From Trematomus loennbergii (taxonomy: Eukaryota > Chordata > Actinopteri > Perciformes > Nototheniidae), in NCBI GenBank assembly GCA_012861695.1, contig JAAOOA010000478.1:242841-306840 (forward strand): a stretch of 64,000 nucleotides of DNA, written 5' to 3'. Made by a program: the position numbers and the translations under genes. Position 1 is the first letter of the stretch; each line of letters begins with the position of its first letter. The notes beneath the pieces were generated by a model that saw only the letters and a program-made list of their open reading frames with translations, did not search any database and was not told the DNA's origin. Positions 42,338 through 52,467 of the stretch are shown here, piece after piece.

Positions 42338-44714
42338 CGTCTCATCCAGCTCGAGATGGCCTCCTATAAAAATAAAACACACGTTAAAATAAAACAAAAA
42401 AAACACATAAATATAAATGTGTGTGAAAGTGCTAACTTTGAAGTACTGCACTATAGAGCTGAAGAGAAATTAAAAGCAGAATTTAAATGTTGAGATTTTA
42501 ATCCAAAAACCCTGCTTCACTACATTTCCCATGATGCACCTGGCCCTGTAACAGATGAGTGTGAGACCTGGAGGAACCCAGATGTTGGGAAATATCCAGA
42601 GCTCCTTCGCACGCCGTGTCAACAACACCTTCTGATTGGCTGTCTGCAGGATGGTGGCCACGCCCACGTCCACTCCTCGCTGCTGAACGTCCAATGGGAG
42701 CGCAGCATTCTCCGTGACGGACAGGTGCTTGATGGGGCAGAAGGCGTGCCTCTGGGAGGGAAAGGACAACAGGGTGGTTAGAGATGGAGGGGGAAAGGAC
42801 AATAGTAGGTCATATTAAAGATAAAGGTCAAATGAATTGTCATGATTTGTATTTAACATGTGGCGTGTCTGACCTTCAGAGTGACCCCCCGCCCTGCGTC
42901 TGCTCGGTGAAGAATGAGCCGGTTTCTCTCCAGAGAGCAGCCGACCTCCACCTCGTCCTCTCCGCCCTCACTGAAGTGACCCGTTATACTCTGCAAACAC
43001 ATGAAGAAGAAATCTAAAGTGTAACCCTTCGTGTAGCCTTACCTGGTGGTGGGCGGTCTATAATGCACACGCTGGGTTTAGCATCTACGGTGTCTATATC
43101 TACATTTCTAAAAAAGGTATCCCTAAACCCATAATAAATAATAAAAGGTATTGGTTTGAGCAAACTCTCTAAGCAGAGTTCAGAGTTTTTACAGAGAATA
43201 ATTATGGGATGGATGTCCGGTGGGTCTCTGACACTGAAACTGAGATTTCTGAGTTTCTTTTTTCCGTAGAGGAAGAAAAGAAACCTCTGGATTTGTTTGT
43301 TGTTTGAGATGCAATATATGACTCAGCAGCTTTAAGACATAAAGACACATTATTTCCAGCTTCGCTCTGATGCAGTATTTTCACAGGAAAGTGGGCGGGG
43401 CTGTAACTTTGGCCAGAAGTGACGTCAGCGCCCTCATACTATATCTTTCTAGAAAAACCCTGATTTTATTGATATTTGAAACATATAGATCAGAGGATAT
43501 CAAATACATAAATACAAATGAAATAAGATATATCCGATAAGAGACTAAAAACGTCTTCAAAAAAAATCAGTTCTGTTAAAGTCTCAGTTTACAACATCCC
43601 AGAACAGTTGCTGTCTGATTTATGAATCTAAACTATTACACAATAATCAAACAATTAGTATTTAGTTATAAGTTTTAATAGCATAATATCCTCAGAATTA
43701 CTAAATTAAGTAAGGTTTTGTTGAGGCTGAACTGGGATTTCCTACATCAAAAAGTCACTTGAACGCCTCACAGTTATTTTAGTTGGCGGGGGCACAACAG
43801 ATACTGCTAGCCTTTTGTTCAAAGACAACACATCTGATTGGTAATAAGCATTAGTGACAGATTCATCAGCCAATCAGATGCTGATGTTCAATGACAGTGT
43901 CCTGAGCTAAACGTCTGTCATGAACTTCCTTCGTAGCATCGACTTTATTTACAAGTGACGGGTGAGCACGTTACTATTCACGTCATTTTAGAGCGACGTG
44001 AGAGTGCGCGATGACACAAGTTTAATAATAGATGACTTCATTGATCAATGTTGGGACATGTCGTCTGCATTTAACCATTATCTAGCTTACTGTCGTATTG
44101 TTGAGAGACTGTTGTGATTGTTGACCAGCTGTTGTGATTGTTGACCAGCTGTTGTGATTGTTGATCAGCTGTTGTGATTGTTGACCAGCTGTTGTGATTG
44201 TTGATCAGCTGTCATATTGTTGACCAGCTGTTGTGATTGTTGACCAGCTGTTGTGATTGTTGATCAGCTGTTGTGATTGTTGATCAGCTGTTGTGTTTGT
44301 TGACCAGCTGTTGTGATTGTTGACCAGCTGTCATATTGTTGGGAGACTGCTTGGCATAATGTGCGCATCATTAGATCATGGCTGCGTTGGCTGGAACAGA
44401 GACGTGTTAAATGTGTGTGTGCTTCTCAATTGTTTACTGGCGGCCCTGTCTAAAGCCCCACGGTGCGCCACTGATGAACACACACACTACATCTTTGTCG
44501 TTTTGCACAATGTACATTGACATGTAACTGTACTGCATTGCCACATTGCATTGTCTTTGCTGCTACCTCTGCTTTTATGTGTGTGACTATGTTTATTACT
44601 GCAGTGATGACGGTCAAGCTGTATTCTGTGAGCGTTGCTGACCTGCACAAAGTGGGCTGGTTGAGCCGCTCCGTCCTTACAGAAGTGAACCAGGACCCTC
44701 CTCACTCGCTCCAT
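42338..44714 (-). CDS. nudt17: Nudix hydrolase 17 (first four exons; rest not found)
   Basis: Four minus-strand exons join in frame: 44643-44714 ([15 protein letters not shown]..), 42874-42990 (..[16 protein letters not shown]..), 42568-42751 ([12 protein letters not shown].., [26 protein letters not shown]) and 42338-42363 (GGHLELDET). All have GT/AG borders with matched phases (0, 0, 1). The order CSLxRxRLxL, then GVxxGVAxILQ, LLTRRA and NxWVPPGGHxELDE matches vertebrate NUDT17, a Nudix enzyme expected to hydrolyse nucleoside-diphosphate-linked substrates. The window has the start of the Nudix box (the GGHxELDE part) but not the catalytic REx2EE helix. A LINE enters the following intron 30 bp beyond exon 4. 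Confidence 0.9.
42992..44090. other. nudt17 intron 1, no other gene seen
   Basis: AT-rich sequence without recognised repeats. Short open frames on the minus strand (43202-43384) show no domain. Confidence 0.4.
44101..44340. repeat. 20-bp minisatellite in nudt17 intron 1
   Basis: About 11 copies of ttgaccagctgttgtgattg with gacc/gatc and tgtgat/catat variants. Confidence 0.92.
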
Positions 44715-44872
44715 GCTGCACCAGCTGAGATCTGCATTCATATTACATTTCATGGCGTTTCAGATTCACTCATTTCACTGACAAATATTTGTATTTGAAA
44801 TACACAAGGAGAAATACAAATACAATCATTTGTTAGGGATATGGAAATTGTGTAAAAAGTTTGGAAGATTTT

Positions 44873-45055
44873 ACTCAAGTACAAGATCTGAGTACTTCTA
44901 CTTTTACTCAAGCACAAGATCTGAGTACTTCTACTTTTACTTAAGTACAAGATCTGAGTACTTCTACTTTTACTCAAGTACAAGATCTGAGTACTTCTAC
45001 TTTTACTCAAGCACAAGATCTGAGTACTTCTACTTTTACTCAAGTACTTCTCCCT
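44873..45055. repeat. 35-bp tandem repeat
   Basis: Five copies of tctgagtacttctactttta plus ctcaag(t/c)acaaga. The same motif occurs inverted at about 46680-46945. It lies just upstream of the nudt17 start. Confidence 0.9.
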
Positions 45056-45079
45056 TCTCTATGAACAGTAAACATCAAC

Positions 45080-45312
45080 AGCTAACTTTAGCTAACCCTA
45101 AACAGAGCTAACTTTAGCTAACCCTAAACAGAGCTAACTTTAGCTAACCCTAAACAGAGCTAACGTTAGCTAACCCTAAACAGAGCTAACTTTAGCTAAC
45201 CCTAAACAGAGCTAACTTTAGCTAACCCTAAACAGAGCTAACTTTAGCTAACCCTAAACAGAGCTAACTTTAGCTAACCCTAAACAGAGCTAACTTTAGC
45301 TAACCCTAAACC
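45080..45312. repeat. 26-bp minisatellite with CCCTAA core
   Basis: About nine copies of gctaactttagctaaccctaaacaga. Each contains taaccctaa, like a telomere unit, but the 26-bp period makes it a minisatellite. Confidence 0.92.
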
Positions 45313-46660
45313 CCGTTTTAAATCTACATTCCGCGGGGGTATAACTCCACAAAGAGAGGGTATCTTTAATAAACATTTAAAGAACACATTCCAGCTAAAA
45401 AGATAGGAATAAACTCTTCAGAAACACATGAAAAAGAGAACAAACCTGCTGACAGAGGAGACACAGCTAGCTGCTTTCACAGCATGCTACATCCGGGTCA
45501 CACCTACAAAATAAGAGCACTCAAGCAAACCAGGTGGAGGAAGTAGTCCGTTTTTATTAAAGAGACAGTCACCTCCTAGCCCTACAGATATAAAAACACC
45601 TTTCTACTTCAAAGATCCTCAAACCTGCATTTTTTTAAATAATTTGATGGTGAAATAAAGTGTAGAAGAAAGAGGAGAAAAACACGTCAACGTTTAAAAA
45701 CTGCAGATGTTTCAGATATCAGTAAAACACACAAAGGACGCACAGCTAGAATAACACAAGTGGCGGGACAAAGAGGAACAATGAAAACAAAACAGTGATT
45801 TTTTACATTTTTAATTTGAGACGGGGGGGGGAAGTGGTTGTAAAGACAATTAACTGAAATAATAAGATCTTCTTATTAAATTATGAAAAATTATAAAAAT
45901 GTTCACGTCTTTCTTCCATTCACAGCAGGGTTCATTCTGTTTAAATCTACACTCATATATTCACTGTGTTCAGAACATTAAAACATGAGAGACAGGATTT
46001 AATATTCAGCTCGACCCCTGATCCAATACATCAACAGGTATATTAACACAAACATCCCCAATAAAGACAGTGGAGGGATTCAAGATGCATCTAAACATCA
46101 GTATTAACACTAAATATATGACGTCTCTTCACCTAAAGACGTCTTCTTCCAGATGTTCCTCTATTTATCTGGCTCATCCAGCCCTTAACTTTCCCCTTTA
46201 TTCATGCTTTTAACTTAAGAAAATGAAACCTAGAACATTTACGGTAAATATCCAGTTTTTGTTCACATTGCAAAATAAATCAAAGAGATTGCAATGTCCG
46301 TTTTTTCCACGATATTTAAAGATCAGAGTTAAAACTACGGTATTTCAAGGATATTGAAATCCAGCGATTTTAAATCATGGGTTATACAGTGTTATTGTAC
46401 GGAGCCACTAAAGGGACATGCTTTTGCAGGTTTTTTATTTTTTGAAAAAGTTACCGGTGCGCCAAGGAGGAAGTGGAGCACACAGGAGACAACCATTTCA
46501 TTGCTGACTGTTATGTTTACGTGGGGAAATGACAGTGCATACATTATTTGAGATATATTTCGAACTCAGACTTAATTTTAAGTACATATTTAATATTTAA
46601 CCTGCACGTCTTCATGGAGTCTCTCTGAGCGCTGCCATCATCACTTCCTGTTAGTATGGC
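45313..46660. other. Unassigned stretch
   Basis: No supported coding region or repeat family beyond a G run near 45824. Confidence 0.35.
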
Positions 46661-46669
46661 AGCTCCTGA

Positions 46670-47415
46670 AGACCAGAGGGAGAAGTACTCACATTCAGTA
46701 AGAGTACTCACATATTCAGTAGAAGTACTCGCATCTTCAGTAGAAGTACTCACATCTTCAGTAGAAGTACCCACATCTTCAGTAGAAGTACTCATATCTT
46801 CACTAAGAGTACTCAAATCATCAGTAAAAGTAGAAGATATTAAGTACTCAGATATTGTACTTGAGTAAAAGTAGAAGTACTCAGATCTTGAGTAAAAGTA
46901 GAAGTACTCAGATCTTGTACTTGAGTAAAAGTAGAAGTACCAGAGTGTAGGAATACTCTGTTACAGTAAAAGTCCTGCATTCAAAATGTTCCTCAAGTAA
47001 AAGTATAAAAGTATTATCATCAAAATATAGTGAAAGTAGCGACAGTGAAAGTAGTCGTTGTGCAGATTGGTCCATTTCAGAATAATATATATGATATGTT
47101 TTATAATGATGATCATGAATGTGTTCTCAAAGCTGGTAAAGGTGCAGCTAGTTTGAATGACTTTGTATACTGCAGGGTAGCTTGTGGATTTACTCCAGGA
47201 GGAACTAAAGTCTGATTTAACACTTGATCATATTTACCATCATTCATCCACATCTGTAAAGTAACTGAAGGTATTAAATACATGTAGTGGAGGAAAAGTA
47301 CAGACTAACGTGAAATGGAAATACTCAAGTAAAGTACAAGTACCTCAGTACTGTACCTAAGTATAGTACATAGGTTCAGTACTGAGTAAATGTACTTAGT
47401 TACTTCCCCTCTCTG
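46670..47415 (+). repeat. Dispersed repeat with gtagaagtactc-type tandem part
   Basis: About 12 degenerate tcagtagaagtactcacat-like units run into the same body found at 2040-2282 and end gtaaatgtacttagttactt. This is the longer of the two copies. Confidence 0.75.
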
Positions 47416-47419
47416 CTGA

Positions 47420-47918
47420 TGAAGCATTGACTCTTTAAAGCTGGTGATTTAAGGAGCTGCAGCTGCCTCAGAGGTAACAGAACCTCAGAATGAATTCTCA
47501 TGAGAAAAAGTTAAGTTGCAGGGAAACAGGAACGTGTCCGTGCTGAAAACAATGTCATCATTTCCTCTTTTTGCACTTCTTTTAACACATTTAATGAAAT
47601 AAATTAACCACTTCCCTTACAGACATTAAAACTGTCCACACTCTGACGGACAGAGAACGTTTCAAACTGCCTCATTTCTCTCTCTTTTAGCCTGAAGCAG
47701 GTTTTACTGTCTCTTTATTAACATGTCGTTTTTATTCTAACACTGAATCTCCATCATTTAAATGAAACCATATTTTCCTCACGTTGTTTCCAACCAGTCT
47801 GCAGCGCCATCTGCTGGTTCCTAAAACACACAGCAGCTCCACCAGACTGAGGACAAAGATCTACCACGATATTAATAAAGTGTCAGATCTACAGCTGATA
47901 ATGTATCGAGTCCATTTG
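47420..47918. other. Unassigned stretch
   Basis: No gene or recognised repeat seen. Confidence 0.3.
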
Positions 47919-47922
47919 TTAA

Positions 47923-49070
47923 TCTGTTAAGCACCAAGCCTGTTTTCATGTTTCAGACTCGAAAATGACATGCCCAAAACAAATGACTACAACTTAACTT
48001 CTAAAAGGGTTATATGAATAATTTCTTTATCAAAGCAAGGTTACATCTGTGAGTTGGATGTAGAAGTGTCAGAATCAATATAAATGTTTTTTATTTTAAA
48101 GAAAATTCAGATTTTACATCGTAAAAAACTGTAAATTATAGTGTCCGTCCAACATTTTTTTTTTACAGATAGTGAAAACTACCCTTGGATGATGGGTTAG
48201 TAGACTAAAAGCTATAGGAATCCAAAGTACAACATATAATAAGAACCCTGTATCAAGATTAATGCAAAACAAGTGACATTTGACCTTTTTAGAGAGATTT
48301 AGCCAAAACCACCCCACCTCTGAGGTGATTTGGGTGAAAATGGTTTTTTTTCCATATCTCTGTCCCCCCTTGCTCAATTTTGATGGTTGACACCTCTTTC
48401 TGACCGTTAGAGCCAATAGAATCGAAGGGGAGGCTCACACACACACATTTTGAAGATAAAAGGTGGGGGCTGTGCGCATGTAAATGTAAAGCAGAGTGGA
48501 GCTACATTCTAGCTCTGGCATTTGGAAACAAAAAGCAGTTTTATTGCTTATGAATTATCAGAAATAATTTCAAAGAGGGCACAGATACATTGGATGAACC
48601 TATGGATTAACTGCAGCATCGTTTTTTAATCGTTTTAATGCCATTGAAGACCAGTTTTGACCAAGGTAAGCCATGTTAGCGTTTCTAGCTACTTAGCTCC
48701 ACATGTTATGATGTACGCTTTCGTTTATAGCGTCGCAAATGTTTATCACTGAGTGTTGAGGAGGGCACCACTAGATTCAGTGTCTCCAGGACACCAAAAA
48801 CGAGTGGTTGGCTGTGCATCTAGGATAAGTAATAAGGGAGTTATTGTGAGTTTAAGTGCCGTTTTAGGTTAAAGTTTTTCGTTCGTGGCTAATTCAGAGG
48901 CTGAGTGTTAGCATTGTGGGTTTTTTATGGAAAAAAAAATTAAAAAGATCAGTTAGCTGAGTTTCTTCCCGTTACATGGATATAAAACATTCATAGTTTT
49001 ATTAAATATTAAGATTCCTTAGACGTTGTTTCCTGCAAATGACGCGTTTGGGCGGATGGTGCGTAACAGG
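47923..49070. mobile_element. piggyBac-like non-autonomous element
   Basis: TTAA flanks both ends (47919-47922, 49071-49074). The terminal inverted repeats are tctgttaagcacca and, reading inward from the right, cctgttacgcacca. It is 1148 bp long; its 100-codon minus-strand frame (48114-48416) has no transposase motif. Confidence 0.72.
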
Positions 49071-49074
49071 TTAA

Positions 49075-49540
49075 TCCATATTTAATAAATATCAACAATC
49101 AGTCAGTCCATGAATCCATAATGAAATAATGAAAGATAAATGCAGAGTTTCTCTCTAATCTGAAGATCTGCTTCCTCCCTCTGTTTTATATTAAAGTGAA
49201 TATCTGTGGACTTTTAAAAGCACCTCTTTGGACTCGGAGAAACTGGGATGCACGTTTCAAAATGTTCTGATATTTTAAATATGAATGATGAAAACAGTTG
49301 TTAGAGGCAGCATTAATCTGCTTATATTCCATATTAAAGGACTGAAGGGAGGATCTAGAACACCTGATGGACTGCTGGTGGATTTCACTCTGATGATTGA
49401 AGATCAAATGTTCTGCCGTCGACTGAACGTCTGTTTGATGTCTGCTTCCTGTTTCAGCCTGCAGACTTCCTGGAGGAGCTGTGAGCTTCTGATGAAGCAC
49501 GGTGGGCATGATGGTGCATCACTTCCTCCGCCTCTCTTCT
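49075..49540. other. Unassigned stretch
   Basis: Overlapping open frames on both strands (about 49186-49548) lack a known domain. No gene called. Confidence 0.3.
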
Positions 49541-50243
49541 CACCCTGATGCCCCCATCACTCTGGAACAGGGTCAATCTGGATCCCTGATGCCCCCATCA
49601 CTCTGGAACAGGGTCAATCTGGATCCCTGATGCCCCATCACTCTGGAACAGGGTCAATCTGGATCCATGATGCCCCATCACTCTGGAACAGGGTCAATCT
49701 GGATCCATGATGCCCCCATCACTCTGGAACAGGGTCAATCTGGATCCATGATGCCCCCATCACTCTGGAACAGGGTCAATCTGGATCCCTGATGCCCCCA
49801 TCACTCTGGAACAGGGTCAATCTGGATCCCTGATGCCCCCATCACTCTGGAACAGGGTCAATCTGGATCCATGATGCCCCCATCACTCTGGAACAGGGTC
49901 AATCTGGATCCATGATGCCCCCATCACTCTGGAACAGGGTCAATCTGGATCCCTGATGCCCCCATCACTCTGGAACAGGGTCAATCTGGATCCCTGATGC
50001 CCCCATCACTCTGGAACAGGGTCAATCTGGATCCATGATGCCCCCATCACTCTGGAACAGGGTAAATCTGGATCCATGATGCCCCCATCACTCTGGAACA
50101 GGGTCAATCTGGATCCATGATGCCCCCATCACTCTGGAACAGGGTCAATCTGGATCCATGATGCCCCCATCACTCTGGAACAGGGTCAATCTGGATCCCT
50201 GATGCCCCCATCACTCTGGAACAGGGTCAATCTGGATCCATTG
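49541..50243. repeat. 41-bp minisatellite
   Basis: About 17 copies of a 41-bp unit including cccccatcactctggaacag and ggtcaatctggatc. ccctga and ccatga variants alternate in blocks, and two copies are one C shorter. Confidence 0.97.
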
Positions 50244-51460
50244 ATGTGGTTTGAATGCGTTGGACAGTTCTTAACCTTTAGTCGTTTCAGCAGCTGAGTG
50301 GTGTTCTTTGCTTGATGCAGGCCGATCATTGACCTTCTGAAACCGAACCTTTCCACGACCACAGGATATGTCTTCAGACCTGGTGGAGAAATGAGAAGCT
50401 ACTCACCACATCAGCTAAGGTTAAATAACTGAGACATATCACTGCAGTAAGTATCCAATGGGAGGCTCTCACTGATTGGTTAAATCCAGGTGGATATCCA
50501 GTGTTTATCCAGGCTGTGTGTGAGAGCAGCTGCTGTCTCTATACTTCACTGTCAACTCTAAATGCTTTTCCTGCTTCAGTTATTAGCTTCAGTTCTTTAC
50601 CATGTTTGATGAGTCTTAGGTTTTAATGATACATATGAAGAGCTTAGAGGATTTCAATATACATCTTGTTCTGTGTGGGCATCCTTTGTAAGACATATAC
50701 ACAGTAATATCTACAAGAACATGGATGTTAAATCTCTGATTCAGCAGCAGTAACTGTGGTATGACTTGCTTGAAGTGAATATATCTGCTCCTTGTTGTTC
50801 GGAGTTTGATTCTTTATGGTGAAACAGATGAATACTCACTGTTGGTTTAGTAAAGGATGGTTTGGTTCGTTGGATTAGCCGCCCTTCTTTCACACAGTGG
50901 ATGAAACAGCTGTTGTTTAGTGTGACTTCTGTGAATCAGATCAACTGAAGCGGGGCTCGTTAACATTTCAATCATCCATGACCACCTCGCTAAAGTGGAT
51001 CAATGACGCCCAGCTTTGCAGAACATCAGTGAACACCATTACATCTCAGTGACTGTTCTCTGTAAGGGTTTCCTTTTTTGTTTTTCAATAAAATAATACA
51101 ATTACATGAAGTTTGTTGATTTATTATTATACTGGAAGAAGCAGTGCAGACTGTAGGGGACCTGGGACGTTTATAAGACAAAGATTGATTTGACCAATTC
51201 ATGGATTCATGAGCTGAGAAAGATGTTTACGTCAACGTTGGAGCAGGGAGATGCTGCCTTCAGGGACCAACACAGAAATACGACATTCCTGCACCACTCA
51301 CTGTTGGCACTAAAATATCCAATGCTGCTTGTCGAGTTAAATTTCAAGAAGATTAAATGTTAACAGAAAAGTTCACTTATATTTGTACGTTTCTTTTATG
51401 CCGTCTACGTGTATGCAATACCAAGAGTAGACCAGCAGATGTCCCCATTCAGACTCAATG
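50244..51460. other. Unassigned stretch
   Basis: No supported gene; a polyadenylation-like caataaaataat occurs near 51085. Confidence 0.3.
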
Positions 51461-51464
51461 CAAT

Positions 51465-51650
51465 CATTCAAGATTCAAGGGTTATATTATCATGTGCCCA
51501 GCAGCTACAGTGTAGTTATGGTAATGAACATCTTAGGTCCCGAGCTCCTCCAACAATGCAACATATTATATAAAGGACATAAGAGAAAAAATACAGTAAT
51601 AACACAAAAAAAAATAGTGCAATGAAACAGAGCACGATAGATTTGAATAT
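51465..51650 (-). repeat. Non-LTR retrotransposon 3' tail, inverted
   Basis: The reverse complement of the tail at 880-1020 and 13530-13712: begins attcaagattcaaggg and contains gctcctccaacaatgcaaca. Confidence 0.62.
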
Positions 51651-52057
51651 AAATAGTGCAGGTGAAAGAACAGTCAGGTTAAAAGACATCCAAAGCATGG
51701 ACTTGTTTTCGTTGTATTTTGGGAAAAAAGGTTGTTCACTATTGCCACGTAGGTTTAATTCACCATCTAAGAATATTATACTTACAGTCCCCAACAGGTA
51801 CAGGTCTTTGCAGTTTGATCACACAAAACAAACAGAACTCCCAATCGCACGCCGAGGTACCAAATGCCCCAAAATCCCAAATCTGACCCAGAAGTCAGTA
51901 CAACTGGTAAAATGAGAACAAGCCAGGGTAGCTGCTCTCAGGAGGGAGTCCAGGAGAAAGGGGAGAAGGAAAGTAGCCTTCGCTCAGAATCTGTGTTACC
52001 TTCAAGGACAAGGGGAAATAGTTACAGGTAACAAAACACAGGACTAGACTTCAACTG

Positions 52058-52467
52058 TCACACACACTCCACGAGGTTTTGCTTCAGCTTAAGCTCGAGC
52101 TCTTCGTAAAGATGCTGGTCCAGCTCACGGAGAGCATTGATCAGAACCCTGCAGGCTGCAGCTCCTTTTTTTCGCACCATGTCCACCACCTCCCGTGCTC
52201 CGTCTCGTGCTCCGTCATTGCGGAAGTTGTTTCTGGCTGAATCCTTTTCAGATTCACTGATCACCTCAGAGTCAAGGAGTTTATCCAGAAGGTCGTTCAG
52301 GACAGGTAGAGACACTCTTTGAATGAACTCTGTCCGAACTGAGAGCAGCCACTGGTCTGATGGGACTCTGCTCTCTGCTGGGACTCTTCTCTTTGCTGGG
52401 ACTCTTCTCTTTGCTGGGACTCTGCTCTCTGCTGGGACATTTCCCTGGGATAATTCCTTCCTTGGAC
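52058..52467 (-). CDS. CARD exon with hexapeptide repeat
   Basis: The last coding exon. After GPRKELSQGN come five imperfect 6-residue units (VPAESR, VPAKRR, VPAKRR, VPAESR, VPSDQ), from an 18-bp tandem repeat at about 52359-52440. The CARD follows: WLLSVRTEFIQRVSLP, LLDKLLDSEVISESEKD, VVDMVRKKGAAACRVLINAL and a stop at 52058. This is the six-helix pattern of fish inflammasome CARDs. Confidence 0.9.

Noticed and set aside
48114..48416. 100-codon minus-strand frame as a transposase
   Set aside because: No piggyBac DDD-type motifs or Cys-rich tail; kept as noncoding interior.
49541..50243. CRISPR-like regular repeats (also 44101-44340, 45080-45312, 2486-2990)
   Set aside because: Units are head-to-tail without unique spacers, in a vertebrate genome; they are minisatellites or satellite units.
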